DNA of 64,000 nt from Niastella sp966212235 (GCA_966212235.1 CBIHPP010000002.1:620001-684000), one strand, 5' to 3'. Positions 16,671-26,033 are shown, counted from the stretch's first letter. Notes: a model not told the origin generated them from the letters alone. Made by a program: numbers and translations.

Positions 16671-17570
16671 TTACTTAAACGCCGGATGAAATTGCTGCAA
16701 CGTATCGCGTAAAAACTCACGGTCTAAATGCGTGTAAATTTCTGTGGTAGTGATACTTTCATGACCAAGCATTTCCTGTACGGCGCGGAGGTCGGCGCCG
16801 CCTTCTACCAGGTGGGTAGCAAAGGAATGACGAAAGGTATGCGGGGAGATGTTCTTCGTAATGCCTGCTTTTTTTACCAGGTCTTTCAACATTAAAAAGA
16901 TCATTACCCGGGTGAGCTTGGCGCCTCGGCGGTTTAAAAAAAGGATGTCTTCATGCCCCTTTTTTACCGGCACATGTACGCGGATATCTTTTCTGTAAAT
17001 CGTAATATATTTTATTGCCGATTCGCCGATTGGAACCAGCCGTTCTTTATCGCCCTTGCCAATTACCCTGATAAAATCCACATCGAAGTACAGGGCCGAT
17101 AACTTCAGGTTCACGACCTCGCTTACCCGCAGTCCGCAACTATACATGGTTTCCAGGATGGCTTTATTCCGCCCGCCCTCCGGTTTGCTCAGGTCAATTT
17201 GGGCAATGATGTTTTCTATTTCTTCAAAAGTGAGTACATCGGGTAAGGCGCGTTTTAGTTTTGGCGCTTCCAGCAGGGTAGTAGGGTCTTTGGTGACAAT
17301 GTTTTCAATAAGACAATATTTATAGAAAGAACGGATACCTGAAATAATGCGGGCCTGCGAAGAAGGCGTCATGCCCAGTTCGCCTATCCAGCGTATAAAC
17401 TGTTGCAGGTCGGGCAGGGTTACATTGGCCGGACTTTGCACATTGTTCTTTTCCTGAAAGAACTGGGTGAGCTTTTCAATGTCGTGCAGATAAGCCTCCA
17501 CTGAATTATCAGAAAGCGATTTCTCCAATTGTAAGAATGCCTTAAAGCCTTTTTTATACGGGTCCCACAT
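16671..17570 (-). CDS. xerD: Site-specific tyrosine recombinase XerD
   Basis: Tyrosine recombinase that resolves chromosome dimers with XerC at dif. I place the start at the ATG at 17570, giving 299 residues, the usual XerD length; an in-frame upstream start would add 39 residues with no family match. The N-terminal SAM-like core-binding domain covers about 1-90. The catalytic residues are visible: Arg in CGLRVSEV, Lys in GKGDKERLVP, His-x-x-Arg in HTFRHSFATHL, His in GHESITTTEIYTH and the Tyr in that same motif. No phage or integron genes are near, which supports a housekeeping role. Confidence 0.92.
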   Translation of the reverse strand: MWDPYKKGFKAFLQLEKSLSDNSVEAYLHDIEKLTQFFQEKNNVQSPANVTLPDLQQFIRWIGELGMTPSSQARIISGIRSFYKYCLIENIVTKDPTTLLEAPKLKRALPDVLTFEEIENIIAQIDLSKPEGGRNKAILETMYSCGLRVSEVVNLKLSALYFDVDFIRVIGKGDKERLVPIGESAIKYITIYRKDIRVHVPVKKGHEDILFLNRRGAKLTRVMIFLMLKDLVKKAGITKNISPHTFRHSFATHLVEGGADLRAVQEMLGHESITTTEIYTHLDREFLRDTLQQFHPAFK

Positions 17571-17645
17571 AATATATTGTTGAAACGGTATTTCGTTATG
17601 TAAACAACGCCGCCAGCCGATATAAAATTTACTATATTCGTTGTT

Positions 17646-17653
17646 CAAAAATA
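17646..17653 (-). promoter_or_regulatory. Putative -7 box of xerD
   Basis: Minus strand TATTTTTG matches TAnnTTTG. It lies about 75 bp before the xerD ATG and back-to-back with the -7 box of the divergent YkgJ-type gene. Confidence 0.35.
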
Positions 17654-17662
17654 AGGCATCCA

Positions 17663-17670
17663 TATCTTTG
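17663..17670 (+). promoter_or_regulatory. Putative -7 box of the YkgJ-type gene
   Basis: TATCTTTG is a full match to TAnnTTTG, 25 bp before the start codon at 17696. A TTGTTC segment at 17641-17646 is at about the right distance for the -33 box. Confidence 0.5.
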
Positions 17671-17695
17671 CCCACTTTAAAAATCAACTGTCGAC

Positions 17696-18205
17696 ATGCT
17701 GCTTAGTCTTCGCAAGATGAAAAATAAGATGATCGCCAACCGTTCTGCTTTCAGAAGGTTTTTAACCAAACTGGAAAAAGATCCGCCCCGCGGGCTCGAT
17801 ACCCTGGCGGTACAAACGGATAAACTGGTATGGGGCGAAACCGATTGCCTGGCCTGCGCCAATTGCTGCAAAACCATGACGCCCACTTTCACCAATACAG
17901 ATATTAAACGGATATCTGCCCATCTTGAGATGACTGAAGAGGCTTTTAAGAAAAAGTGGCTGAAGAAGGACCGCTCAGGCGATTGGGTAAATACCCGCCA
18001 GCCATGTCAGTTCTTAAATCTTACAGATAATAAATGCTCTATTTACGAAGTACGGCCAAAAGATTGTTCTGGCTTCCCACACCATACCCGCCGCCACATG
18101 ACTGATTACATACATGTGTTTAAACAAAATATCGAGTATTGTCCTGCAACGTTCCGGCTGGTAGAAAGAATGATGGAGAAAGCAAACACGAACACTCACA
18201 AATAG
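17696..18205 (+). CDS. YkgJ family cysteine-cluster protein
   Basis: A 169-residue protein of the YkgJ/zinc- or iron-binding cysteine-cluster family. Conserved cysteines are CLACANCCKTMTP near residue 52 and CQFLNLTDNKCSIYEVRPK followed by DCSGF (about 103-125). Together these can bind a metal or Fe-S centre. Family function is unknown. It is divergent from xerD and its end overlaps the end of the convergent yraN-like gene by 10 bp. Confidence 0.83.
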   Translation: MLLSLRKMKNKMIANRSAFRRFLTKLEKDPPRGLDTLAVQTDKLVWGETDCLACANCCKTMTPTFTNTDIKRISAHLEMTEEAFKKKWLKKDRSGDWVNTRQPCQFLNLTDNKCSIYEVRPKDCSGFPHHTRRHMTDYIHVFKQNIEYCPATFRLVERMMEKANTNTHK

Positions 18206-18555
18206 ACATCTTCAATAAAGAAGTATTCCGGTGGTTGGTTGGCGAGCAGGGTGATCGATAAAATATTAAACTGCACTTGCCGCCATTGGGGATATTGATA
18301 CATAAATGCTTTGGCGCTCCGAAGCATATTGTTGATTTTCTTTTTTGATACACTTTCTTCCGGATGGCCGAACAGCAGGTTGGTCCGGGTTTTTACCTCT
18401 ATAATGTGCAGCACATTATCCCGGGACGCAATCACATCAATTTCGAACCGTGCATGTCGCCAGTTGCGATGTAGAATGGTGAATTGTAGCTGCTGCAGAT
18501 ATTCAACAGCCATTTCTTCCCCTTTTTTGCCGGTATCATGATGCTGATAGCTCAT
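18196..18555 (-). CDS. YraN/UPF0102 family nuclease-like protein
   Basis: A 119-residue protein of the YraN family, which has a restriction-endonuclease-like fold. Matching signatures are GKKGEEMAVEYL at the N-terminus, HRNWRHARFEIDVIA and IIEVKTR, which hold the expected Glu, Asp, Glu and Lys active-site residues. The biochemical role of the family is not settled. It is divergent from manA with 35 bp between them. Confidence 0.87.
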   Translation of the reverse strand: MSYQHHDTGKKGEEMAVEYLQQLQFTILHRNWRHARFEIDVIASRDNVLHIIEVKTRTNLLFGHPEESVSKKKINNMLRSAKAFMYQYPQWRQVQFNILSITLLANQPPEYFFIEDVYL

Positions 18556-18590
18556 AGCATTTTTGTATCATTGCAAATTACTGAAGTTAT

Positions 18591-19811
18591 ATGGCGAACA
18601 ATACTAAAATTTTTAAACTACAGGGCAAAGTTCAACATTATACCTGGGGCGGAATGGATTTTATTCCGGCGTTGTTGCATTTGCCCAATACAGATAAAAA
18701 ACCTTTTGCCGAATACTGGATGGGGGCGCATGATAATGTACCGGCTGAAGTGGTGCTGCCTGACGGTAGTCTGCAACCGCTGAATGCGTTTATTAAACAG
18801 GATGCGGGCGCTGCCCTGGGAACTGCTGTTAACCAGCGGTTCGGACGGTTACCTTACCTGTTTAAAGTGCTGGATGTACATGATATGTTGTCAATACAGG
18901 TGCATCCTTCCAAAAAGGCGGCCGAATCGGCCTTTGCCGCAGAGAACATGAAAGGCACGGCGTTGAACGCACCAAACCGTAATTATAAAGATGATAATCA
19001 TAAGCCTGAGCTGATGCTGGCCCTGAGCGATTTCTGGCTGCTACATGGCTTTAAATCGCCGCAGGCGTTGGTGACCATCCTGATGCAAACTCCCGAACTG
19101 CAGTTTTTAGTGCCATTGTTCGATGATAACAATTACCATGCTTTGTATGAAACAGTTATGACCATGGACCAGCACGAAGTGGATGAGCATTTGCAGCCCT
19201 TGCTCGATCGCATTGTACCGCTGTATGAAAAAGGATTTTTAAACAGAAGCCAGGAAGATTTCTGGGCAGCACGGGCAGCTAAAACATTTTGCGAGCCCAA
19301 TAAATTAGACAAGGGCATTTTTTCAATCTACCTGTTCAACCTGGTGCACCTGGCACCCGGTGAAGCCATTTTTCAGGATGCTGGCATTCCGCATGCTTAC
19401 CTGGAAGGTCAGAATATGGAAATTATGGCCAATTCTGATAATGTATTACGCGGTGGTTTGACCAATAAACACGTTGATGTACCGGAGCTCATGCACCATA
19501 CGAAGTTTGAAGCGGTAATTCCTGATATATTAAAAGGTACTGCGGGAACAGTACCCGGTGAAACGGTGTTTCCCACGCCGGCCGCAGATTTTGAACTACG
19601 CAAACTGGGGTTGCAAACCGGCTCTCCGGTTTCATTGACTTCCGCTACGGCTGAGATCTTTTTTGTGTTGGAAGGCGCGGTAAAGGCGAAAGATGGCAGC
19701 CATGAGATCTCCCTTACCAAAGGAGAAACGATGCTGGCCACTGCCGGCGCTGCCTTTGACCTGCAAGCAATGCAGGAGGCCGTGGTGTTCCGGGCAACGG
19801 TGCCGCAGTAA
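18591..19811 (+). CDS. manA: Mannose-6-phosphate isomerase, class I
   Basis: Cytosolic zinc-dependent isomerase interconverting fructose 6-phosphate and mannose 6-phosphate, feeding GDP-mannose synthesis. It has 406 residues, normal for type I. Motifs include YTWGG at the N-terminus, FAEYWMGAH, LSIQVHPSK with zinc-ligand residues, DDNHKPELMLALSDFWLLHG, and LFNLVHLAPGEAIFQDAGIP followed by HAYL. It stands alone. A hairpin directly follows its stop codon and a stronger terminator lies 90 bp on. Confidence 0.92.
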   Translation: MANNTKIFKLQGKVQHYTWGGMDFIPALLHLPNTDKKPFAEYWMGAHDNVPAEVVLPDGSLQPLNAFIKQDAGAALGTAVNQRFGRLPYLFKVLDVHDMLSIQVHPSKKAAESAFAAENMKGTALNAPNRNYKDDNHKPELMLALSDFWLLHGFKSPQALVTILMQTPELQFLVPLFDDNNYHALYETVMTMDQHEVDEHLQPLLDRIVPLYEKGFLNRSQEDFWAARAAKTFCEPNKLDKGIFSIYLFNLVHLAPGEAIFQDAGIPHAYLEGQNMEIMANSDNVLRGGLTNKHVDVPELMHHTKFEAVIPDILKGTAGTVPGETVFPTPAADFELRKLGLQTGSPVSLTSATAEIFFVLEGAVKAKDGSHEISLTKGETMLATAGAAFDLQAMQEAVVFRATVPQ

Positions 19812-19834
19812 GCGCTCCATCGTTGATAGAGCGC
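19812..19834 (+). other. Hairpin directly after manA
   Basis: GCGCTCCATC and GATAGAGCGC pair with a single mismatch around a three-base loop. It begins one base after the manA stop codon. There is no following T-run, so it is more likely an mRNA 3' end stabiliser than a terminator. Confidence 0.4.
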
Positions 19835-19903
19835 CGCCCCACAACCACCATTCGGTTAAACCGGGTGTTGCCACATAAAAAAATAAGGGTAGAAAATATT
19901 GAT

Positions 19904-19940
19904 AAGTCATCTCGATATATCGGGGTGACTTTTTTGTTTT
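19904..19940 (+). terminator. Rho-independent terminator downstream of manA
   Basis: AAGTCATCTCGAT pairs with ATCGGGGTGACTT, allowing two G-U pairs, and the right arm runs into TTTTTTGTTTT. The inner pairs must open to give a usable loop. Confidence 0.75.
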
Positions 19941-20196
19941 AGGTGACATTCCCTCCTCTCCAGGCCGGGAACCCCTATGTAATTTCATTGGGGAAATAGA
20001 GATATTCCGGAGATATCCCCGATATATCCCGGAAATGTTCCCGAGATATCTTCTCTTTTATTAGATCCGGGATATCTACGGGTTGACTGCTTAATAATAG
20101 CGGGTTGTAGCTAGGTACCAATAGGAATTGTCATCCTATAGGCTAGTACAACATAGCCTGGCAACGTGGTAAGACTATATACTTTGATTGGTTTAA
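19941..20196. other. Intergenic region between manA and the helicase gene
   Basis: No gene is visible. It contains the 11-bp palindromic array listed separately and a further related element, GGGATATCTACGGG, at about 20070. The two flanking genes converge here. Confidence 0.5.
19998..20052. repeat. Five tandem 11-bp near-palindromes
   Basis: Units AGAGATATTCC (19998), GGAGATATCCC (20009), CGATATATCCC (20020), GGAAATGTTCC (20031) and CGAGATATCTT (20042) follow each other without gaps. The consensus GGAGATATCCC is close to its own reverse complement, so every unit is a potential two-fold-symmetric binding site. Confidence 0.6.
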
Positions 20197-23103
20197 CTAT
20201 TCCCCCAGCAGTGAAAGCAATTCTGTTTTTGAAATCGCGTGCAGGAAGGAGGCATCTGCTTTAATGAGGTGGTCTGACAACTCTTTTTTAGTGTTTTGCA
20301 GCTTTATTATTTTTTCTTCAATGGTATCCGGAGTTATTAAACGAACGGCTACTACGTTCTTCTTTTGTCCAATCCGGTAGCTGCGGTCAATAGCTTGGTT
20401 TTCTACCGCAGGGTTCCACCAGGGATCAACGATATAAACATAATCGGCTTCTGTTAAATTTAATCCGGTTCCTCCGGCTTTTAAACTGATCAAAAACACG
20501 CGGACATGCTTCTCCTGTTGAAAATTACGAACGGCCGATTCCCGGTTCCTGGTACTGCCTGAAAGATATTCAAAGGGTATGCTTCTCGTCTCCAGTTCTT
20601 TTCGTATCAGGTTGAGCATAGTAACGAACTGTGAAAAAATAAGGATCTTATGGTGCCTGGATTTGCTTTCAATTTGTTCGAGCAATATTTCGATCTTGGC
20701 TGAACCGTCACCCTGTAATTTTTCATCTTTCAACAAACGCGGTGAATTACAGATCTGACGTAACCGGGTAAGTCCACGTAATACATGCATGGAGTTTCTT
20801 GAAATTTCCTCATTGGTTATATCCGTAATATATTCCCGCAATTCCTTTTCACAGGCATCATATACGTTACGCTGTTCTTCGCCCATGGGGCAATAACAGA
20901 TCATCTCTGTTTTTTCGGGTAATTCCGGCGCCACCTCTTTTTTGGTTCTTCTCAATATAAAGGGCGCTACTTTTTGTTGCAGTTCCACTGCCCGCCGTTT
21001 TTCTTTGAAGGTATCGATAGGGGTTGAGTAAATACTTTTAAAATGTTGCTTACCGCCCAGTAACCCGGGACAGGCAAAAGACAGCTGTGCATACAGATCG
21101 AACGTATTGTTTTCAATAGGTGTACCTGTAATGGCAATTTTATTTCTTGACTTCAAAAGCCGGGCGGCCTGGTAACGTTGTGATTCAATGTTTTTGATAT
21201 TCTGTGATTCGTCGAGAAAAACATAGTTGAAATCGAAATGCTGTAGAAAAATAATATCCGAGATGAGTGTGCCGTAGGAAGTTAGAATAATTTCATACTC
21301 ATTAAATGAACCGGTATGTTTTGGCCTGTCGGCATTGTATAACGTTAATATTTTTATAGAAGGCGCAAATTTGCGAACTTCTTCCTGCCAGTTAAACAGG
21401 AGAGAAGTGGGCACTACCAGCAGGTTCGTGTTTTGTTTTACCTTGTTTCTTTGTAATAATATAAAAGCAATGATCTGGACCGTTTTACCCAAACCCATAT
21501 CATCGGCCAGGCAACCTCCAAAGTTGTGATCATCTATAAAGTTCAGCCAGTTTAATCCCTGTTTCTGGTATTCGCGAAGCGAACCATGCAATGTTTCAGG
21601 AACGGCAACTTCTTTTATTGTTGTTCCCCTGGTTATTTTCGAGGTGTATAAATCAAGTTCTTCTTTCACGCCGGCATCCAGCATGTGCGCTTCATACAAT
21701 TGCTTTACTTCAGAGAAATTTATTTTTGCAGTGATAAGCGTATTGTCTATGACCTCACCCGAAGAAAAATACGCCGCCAGTTTTTCTATCCATTCTTGTG
21801 GCAGAATACCCTGCGTGCCATCGCCCAGTTGTACGAATTTATTTTTATTTCGAACCGCATGTTGTAATTGTGTCAGGGAGGCTTGCTGGTTTCCATACTG
21901 TACCTTGACGGCTGTATTGAACCAGTTCAATCCGCTTATTACACGAATGGTTATTTTAGCTTTGTGGCTGTTTAGCCTGTTCCCTTTTAGCTTGTTAAAT
22001 CCGAAAATGGTAATCCCTTCATTTTCCCAGGTTTCAAAAGCAGTAAAGAACCATTCTTCATTTAAAAAGCGTTCTTTATGCAGGTAAAAATAGCGCAGGT
22101 CGTTATCGAGTTGTTCCGGAAAATGGGGATGTTGTTGCAGCAACAGCGCTATGAACTGTGTTTCGGCTTCTTCATTCCGATACATGGTTTGTACTTTACC
22201 ATCTGCATCGGTTACATATAACTGCCGTTTTGTACGAACGGGAATTTCTACGTTTCCGTATTTCATGACGGGGTCTATCACTACATAGTTTCCCAGCTCG
22301 CTTAAATAAATCAGTTTTTCAATGGGTGGGTCCTTTTCTGCCTGTATTGTTTGTTCAGCAGCAGGTAAATTACTTTCCTGGTAAAAAATGTTGATCCGGT
22401 CCGCTAACGGCGTTAAGATATTCTGATGGAAGGTTTTGAATTTCGATTCGTGTATGCGTATGCTGCCATTTGTTTGTTTAAAGAACCGCACTATATTCAA
22501 AAAATGAAAATTACCGATCAGGTACAGGGCATCGTCAATTTGAAAGAAATAATCGTATTTCACCTGCAGGTTTTGCCATTCATATTGTGTGCCGGTGATG
22601 GTAACCTGTAAGGTTATTTCATAAAAGGCCTCATTCTTTTGCACCCGTAACGACAGATCCTGTACCATGCTGCCTACACTAAATGGTTGAATGGAACCGG
22701 CCACAATCTTATCTGAGAATTCGGGATTATGATAATAGAAAGGAAGCTGTAAAGGATTTTTTATAATCGTTTTTAATGCATCTATATCAGATGCCGACCT
22801 GGTAGCTGTGGGGTTATTTTGAAAACGGGTAATGGCAGAAAAAAATTTAACCGCACTGATGTCTTCTGTTTTCCAAATCAGGTCCAATGGGTTGATAAGA
22901 GCTAACGGGTTTTTTATTTTTCCGCCCTGGGTAGTTTCCGCCTGGTATAGCTCAATGCATAATTGTTTATGAAATTTATATTGTTTCAGAACAACAAACA
23001 ATTGTGCATTTTCCGAATTAGCCATGCTAAGTGGAATGAATGGTTCCTCTTTCGGCAGCAATTGCTGAAAGTCGCTCATAAATTCAGGTGTGGCCATAGG
23101 CAT
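20197..23103 (-). CDS. SNF2-family DEAD/DEAH-box helicase
   Basis: A 968-residue SWI2/SNF2 ATPase, presumably remodelling protein-DNA complexes such as stalled RNA polymerase. The N-terminal 480 residues are a poorly conserved accessory region. The ATPase part has Walker A DDMGLGKTV (about 532), the Walker B variant DESQN (about 630), TGTPIENN, and in the C-lobe LSGSTRNR, SLKAGGTGLNL, DPWWNPAVENQAIDR and YRIGQ. DESQ in place of DEAH is a common SNF2 variation. The rnhA gene ends five bases upstream, so the two are cotranscribed, which would fit a shared role around RNA:DNA hybrids or transcription-replication conflicts. Confidence 0.88.
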   Translation of the reverse strand: MPMATPEFMSDFQQLLPKEEPFIPLSMANSENAQLFVVLKQYKFHKQLCIELYQAETTQGGKIKNPLALINPLDLIWKTEDISAVKFFSAITRFQNNPTATRSASDIDALKTIIKNPLQLPFYYHNPEFSDKIVAGSIQPFSVGSMVQDLSLRVQKNEAFYEITLQVTITGTQYEWQNLQVKYDYFFQIDDALYLIGNFHFLNIVRFFKQTNGSIRIHESKFKTFHQNILTPLADRINIFYQESNLPAAEQTIQAEKDPPIEKLIYLSELGNYVVIDPVMKYGNVEIPVRTKRQLYVTDADGKVQTMYRNEEAETQFIALLLQQHPHFPEQLDNDLRYFYLHKERFLNEEWFFTAFETWENEGITIFGFNKLKGNRLNSHKAKITIRVISGLNWFNTAVKVQYGNQQASLTQLQHAVRNKNKFVQLGDGTQGILPQEWIEKLAAYFSSGEVIDNTLITAKINFSEVKQLYEAHMLDAGVKEELDLYTSKITRGTTIKEVAVPETLHGSLREYQKQGLNWLNFIDDHNFGGCLADDMGLGKTVQIIAFILLQRNKVKQNTNLLVVPTSLLFNWQEEVRKFAPSIKILTLYNADRPKHTGSFNEYEIILTSYGTLISDIIFLQHFDFNYVFLDESQNIKNIESQRYQAARLLKSRNKIAITGTPIENNTFDLYAQLSFACPGLLGGKQHFKSIYSTPIDTFKEKRRAVELQQKVAPFILRRTKKEVAPELPEKTEMICYCPMGEEQRNVYDACEKELREYITDITNEEISRNSMHVLRGLTRLRQICNSPRLLKDEKLQGDGSAKIEILLEQIESKSRHHKILIFSQFVTMLNLIRKELETRSIPFEYLSGSTRNRESAVRNFQQEKHVRVFLISLKAGGTGLNLTEADYVYIVDPWWNPAVENQAIDRSYRIGQKKNVVAVRLITPDTIEEKIIKLQNTKKELSDHLIKADASFLHAISKTELLSLLGE

Positions 23104-23108
23104 TCCGG

Positions 23109-23582
23109 TTACGCATTTTCAAAACCTGCATCATGCTGCAGGTTACCCCCATCGGCTGCAGCAGTGGCCAGTTCATCGCATCGATTGTTAAACGGGTTAT
23201 CGGCATGGCCCTTCACCCATACAAAACGGAGCTGGTGTTTTTGCATCAATTTATAAAAACGGGTCCACAGGTCTTTATTCTTTTTACCCCCTTTGAAATC
23301 GGTTGCGATCCAGTTTTTCAGCCATCCTTCCATAACGGCTTTTACAACATACTGGCTGTCGGAGTAAATGGTAATTTTCAAACCTTCCTTGTTCAGGGCT
23401 TCCAGGGCGGCGATCACTGCCATCAATTCCATGCGGTTATTGGTAGTGCGGCGAAACCCACCTGATAATTCCTTGCGGCTGTTGCCCCATTGTAATATAG
23501 CGCCATACCCACCCGGGCCCGGGTTTCCACGGGATGCGCCATCGGTATAAATAACTAATTCTTTATTCGCAGAAGTTGCCAA
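23109..23582 (-). CDS. rnhA: Ribonuclease HI
   Basis: Cytosolic endonuclease that cuts the RNA strand of RNA:DNA hybrids. The 157-residue length is canonical. The DEDD-type active site is visible: Asp in YTDGASRGNPGPGGYG, Glu in NRMELMAVI, Asp in YSDSQYVVKA and Asp in NRCDELA, plus the VKGHADN loop. Translation appears to start at TTG (23582), because no in-frame ATG precedes the first catalytic motif. It is followed five bases later by the SNF2 helicase gene. Confidence 0.93.
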   Translation of the reverse strand: MATSANKELVIYTDGASRGNPGPGGYGAILQWGNSRKELSGGFRRTTNNRMELMAVIAALEALNKEGLKITIYSDSQYVVKAVMEGWLKNWIATDFKGGKKNKDLWTRFYKLMQKHQLRFVWVKGHADNPFNNRCDELATAAADGGNLQHDAGFENA

Positions 23583-23619
23583 AATGAATACAAATTATGA
23601 TTGAGGCGGCAAGATACTA

Positions 23620-25248
23620 TTATACCTGAATGACACCCGTATTAAAAGGAGGAATATCAGGATTGTGATTGGCAGCGGCCAGGCTTTCTGAAATGATCTG
23701 CCTTGTTTGTGCCGGATCAATAATAGCATCAACCCATAAACGCGCTGCGGCGTAGTAGGGAGTTGTTTGTTTCTCGTACCGTCCTTTAATGTCGTTCAAC
23801 AGTTTTTGTTCATCTGCAGCCGATACCTCGCTGCCTTTGGCTTTCATGGCGCTTACCTGAATTTGTAACAGGGTTTTGGCGGCTTGTTCGCCCCCCATGA
23901 CCGCAATCTTTGCACTGGGCCAGGCATAAATAAAACGTGGGTCATAGGCTTTACCGCACATGGCGTAATTACCGGCTCCGTATGAATTGCCTACTATGAT
24001 GGTGATCTTGGGCACTACCGAATTGGCTACGGCATTCACCATTTTAGCGCCATCTTTTATAATGCCGGAATGTTCACTGCGCGAGCCCACCATAAAACCG
24101 GTAACATCCTGTATGAACACGAGGGGTATTTTCTTTTGGTTACAGTTCATGATAAAGCGGGCTGCTTTATCGGCGCTGTCGTTATAGATGACACCGCCCA
24201 TTTGCATTTCTCCTTTGGCACTTTTTACGATGGTGCGTTGATTGGCTACAATACCAACCGCCCACCCATCGATACGGGCATAACCGCATAATATGGTTTT
24301 GCCATAATCCTGCTTGAACTGTTCCAGTACCGAGTCATCAGTAAGATGCTCAATGAGCTGCAACATATCGTAAGGACGGGTTGAATCGGCGGGAATTACG
24401 CCATATATGTCCTTCGCATTCTTTTTGGATGGTTTTGGTGCACTGCGGTCAAAGCCTGCTTTAGGGGTATGACCCAGTTTCGACATGATCTTTTTAACCT
24501 GGTCGAGACATTCCTGTTCGGTCTGGAATTTATAATCGGCAATACCGCTGATGGCGTTATGAGTTTGTGCACCGCCGAGGGTTTCGGCATCGGTGCTTTC
24601 ACCAATGGCCGCCTTAACCAGGTAAGGGCCTGCCAGGAAAATGGAACCGTTGCCTTCTACCATCAGGGTTTCATCGCTCATGATGGGCAGATAAGCGCCA
24701 CCGGCCACACAGGCGCCCATCACAGCCGCAATTTGTGTAATGCCCATAGCGCTCATGCGGGCATTGTTGCGGAATATTCTACCAAAATGTTCTTTATCGG
24801 GAAAGATCTCATCCTGCATGGGCAAAAACACCCCGGCACTATCGACGAGGTAAATAACCGGCAGGCGGTTTTCCATGGCAATCTCCTGCAGGCGCAGGTT
24901 TTTTTTGGCGGTAATGGGGAACCAGGCGCCGGCTTTTACCGTTTGGTCGTTGGCCAAAATAACGCATTGACGACCGCTTACATATCCCACACCGGCAACT
25001 GTGCCGGCTGCCGGGCAGCCACCTTGTTCTTCATACATATCCAAACCGGCAAAGGCGCCGATCTCGGTAAACGGGCTATCCGGGTCAACCAGGTAGTTGA
25101 TGCGTTCCCGCGCCGTTAATTTGTTTTTTTCTTTCTGTTTGGCAATCGCTTTTTTACCTCCGCCCAGGGCTACCTGCGCAAATCGTTGCTGCATGTCGCT
25201 GAGCGCCCTTTTCATAATATCCTCGTTTCGGTTAAACTCAAGATCCAT
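23620..25248 (-). CDS. Acyl-CoA carboxylase, carboxyltransferase (beta) subunit
   Basis: A 542-residue carboxyltransferase of the propionyl-/methylcrotonyl-CoA carboxylase type. It transfers CO2 from carboxybiotin to an acyl-CoA. The two crotonase-like halves are recognisable: VYLVDSAGVFLPMQDE and VMGACVAGGAYLPIMSDETL in the first, and PLVFIQDVTGFMVG, GSYGAGNYAMCGKAY-like residues and WPSAKIAVMGGEQAA in the second. The sequence resembles the MccB branch most. No biotin carboxylase gene is adjacent, so its alpha partner must be elsewhere. An octamer repeat lies directly upstream of the start. Confidence 0.88.
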   Translation of the reverse strand: MDLEFNRNEDIMKRALSDMQQRFAQVALGGGKKAIAKQKEKNKLTARERINYLVDPDSPFTEIGAFAGLDMYEEQGGCPAAGTVAGVGYVSGRQCVILANDQTVKAGAWFPITAKKNLRLQEIAMENRLPVIYLVDSAGVFLPMQDEIFPDKEHFGRIFRNNARMSAMGITQIAAVMGACVAGGAYLPIMSDETLMVEGNGSIFLAGPYLVKAAIGESTDAETLGGAQTHNAISGIADYKFQTEQECLDQVKKIMSKLGHTPKAGFDRSAPKPSKKNAKDIYGVIPADSTRPYDMLQLIEHLTDDSVLEQFKQDYGKTILCGYARIDGWAVGIVANQRTIVKSAKGEMQMGGVIYNDSADKAARFIMNCNQKKIPLVFIQDVTGFMVGSRSEHSGIIKDGAKMVNAVANSVVPKITIIVGNSYGAGNYAMCGKAYDPRFIYAWPSAKIAVMGGEQAAKTLLQIQVSAMKAKGSEVSAADEQKLLNDIKGRYEKQTTPYYAAARLWVDAIIDPAQTRQIISESLAAANHNPDIPPFNTGVIQV

Positions 25249-25260
25249 AATATGACAATG

Positions 25261-25346
25261 TACTAATTAGCTAATTGGGTTGTTGATTATTGAAATTGCT
25301 GTGTGAATGTAGACATTCCTTATTATCACATTATCGAATTATCACA
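25261..25346. repeat. Degenerate octamer repeats between the carboxylase and next gene
   Basis: Octamers TACTAATT and AGCTAATT (25261-25276) and, at the other end, TTATCACA, TTATCGAA and TTATCACA (25323-25346). The last units overlap the stop codon of the gene at 25342. Related octamers lie on both sides of the DUF3810 gene. Confidence 0.5.
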
Positions 25347-25959
25347 TTGTTTTAATGTATTCTACCAGGGAAAAGATATTGCTCTCCTGGCTGTAAAGTT
25401 TTAATTTTTCTAAAATGGCGGGATAGTCCGAGAAAAAGGGATACAGGTTCTGTTTTGCCTTCTCATATTTCTTTTCCTTCATTCTTATGTATACGGGGAA
25501 AGCGGCATACTCCTGTTTATCTTCCTTTGTTTTTTCGAATATGAGATTGGGATACGTTACAAAGCCGCCCTGCAGGGCATCATATCCGTAATACAACACA
25601 TAATAGATATTAAATTTTCCTGTATAAATAACCTGGGCAAATGTTTGTTTCAATTTCGACATTTTGCTTAATAACGGGTAATCTTCTCCATATACCTCCA
25701 GGTCGGCCAATGTTTTAAACTGCAGGCTATCTGTTGCAAACCCCAGCAGATCGGCTGCGCCGTATTTATCTTCCTGTTGATCGTCTAATTTAAACCGGAG
25801 TTTTTCATTTGGTGAAGGAAACCATTTTATAAGTCCCTTTTTTTGGGTGGCATCTTTCAACGTTATAGTACCTTCAACAAAATTTTTGGCAAATGGGTAA
25901 TTCTGAGCGCTTACAGACCAGGTTATGCATATACCCACTATAAAAATTAAACTTTTCAT
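25342..25959 (-). CDS. Exported protein of unknown function, 205 residues
   Basis: The N-terminus is a clear signal peptide ending in SVSAQ (about residue 19). The mature part is rich in Lys and Tyr, with TITLKDATQKKGLIKWFPSP near 31, and no recognisable domain. It may fold as a beta-rich periplasmic protein similar to others in Bacteroidota described as hypothetical. The flanking gene is divergent (DUF3810) with an octamer repeat in between. No function is claimed. Confidence 0.65.
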   Translation of the reverse strand: MKSLIFIVGICITWSVSAQNYPFAKNFVEGTITLKDATQKKGLIKWFPSPNEKLRFKLDDQQEDKYGAADLLGFATDSLQFKTLADLEVYGEDYPLLSKMSKLKQTFAQVIYTGKFNIYYVLYYGYDALQGGFVTYPNLIFEKTKEDKQEYAAFPVYIRMKEKKYEKAKQNLYPFFSDYPAILEKLKLYSQESNIFSLVEYIKTM

Positions 25960-25992
25960 AGTATTATTGTTAGGGTGAATATAAACAAAATA

Positions 25993-26033
25993 TGCTAATT
26001 TGATAATTCGCTAATTAGCACATTAACATTATT
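25993..26033. repeat. Octamer array before the DUF3810 gene
   Basis: Units TGCTAATT (25993), TGATAATT (26001), CGCTAATT (26009), AGCACATT (26017) and AACATTAT (26025) are contiguous and end one base before the ATG. The array fills the position of the ribosome-binding site. Confidence 0.55.

Noticed and set aside
16671..17570. XerD-like recombinase as mark of a mobile element
   Set aside because: It is canonical XerD in length and motifs, with no phage, integron or transposon genes around.
17571..17687. N-terminal extension of XerD
   Set aside because: The added 39 residues match nothing in the family, and the normal XerD length starts at 17570.
24469..25119. Long open frame on the plus strand opposite the carboxylase gene
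   Set aside because: It is the antisense shadow of a clear carboxyltransferase gene and its translation has no recognisable family.
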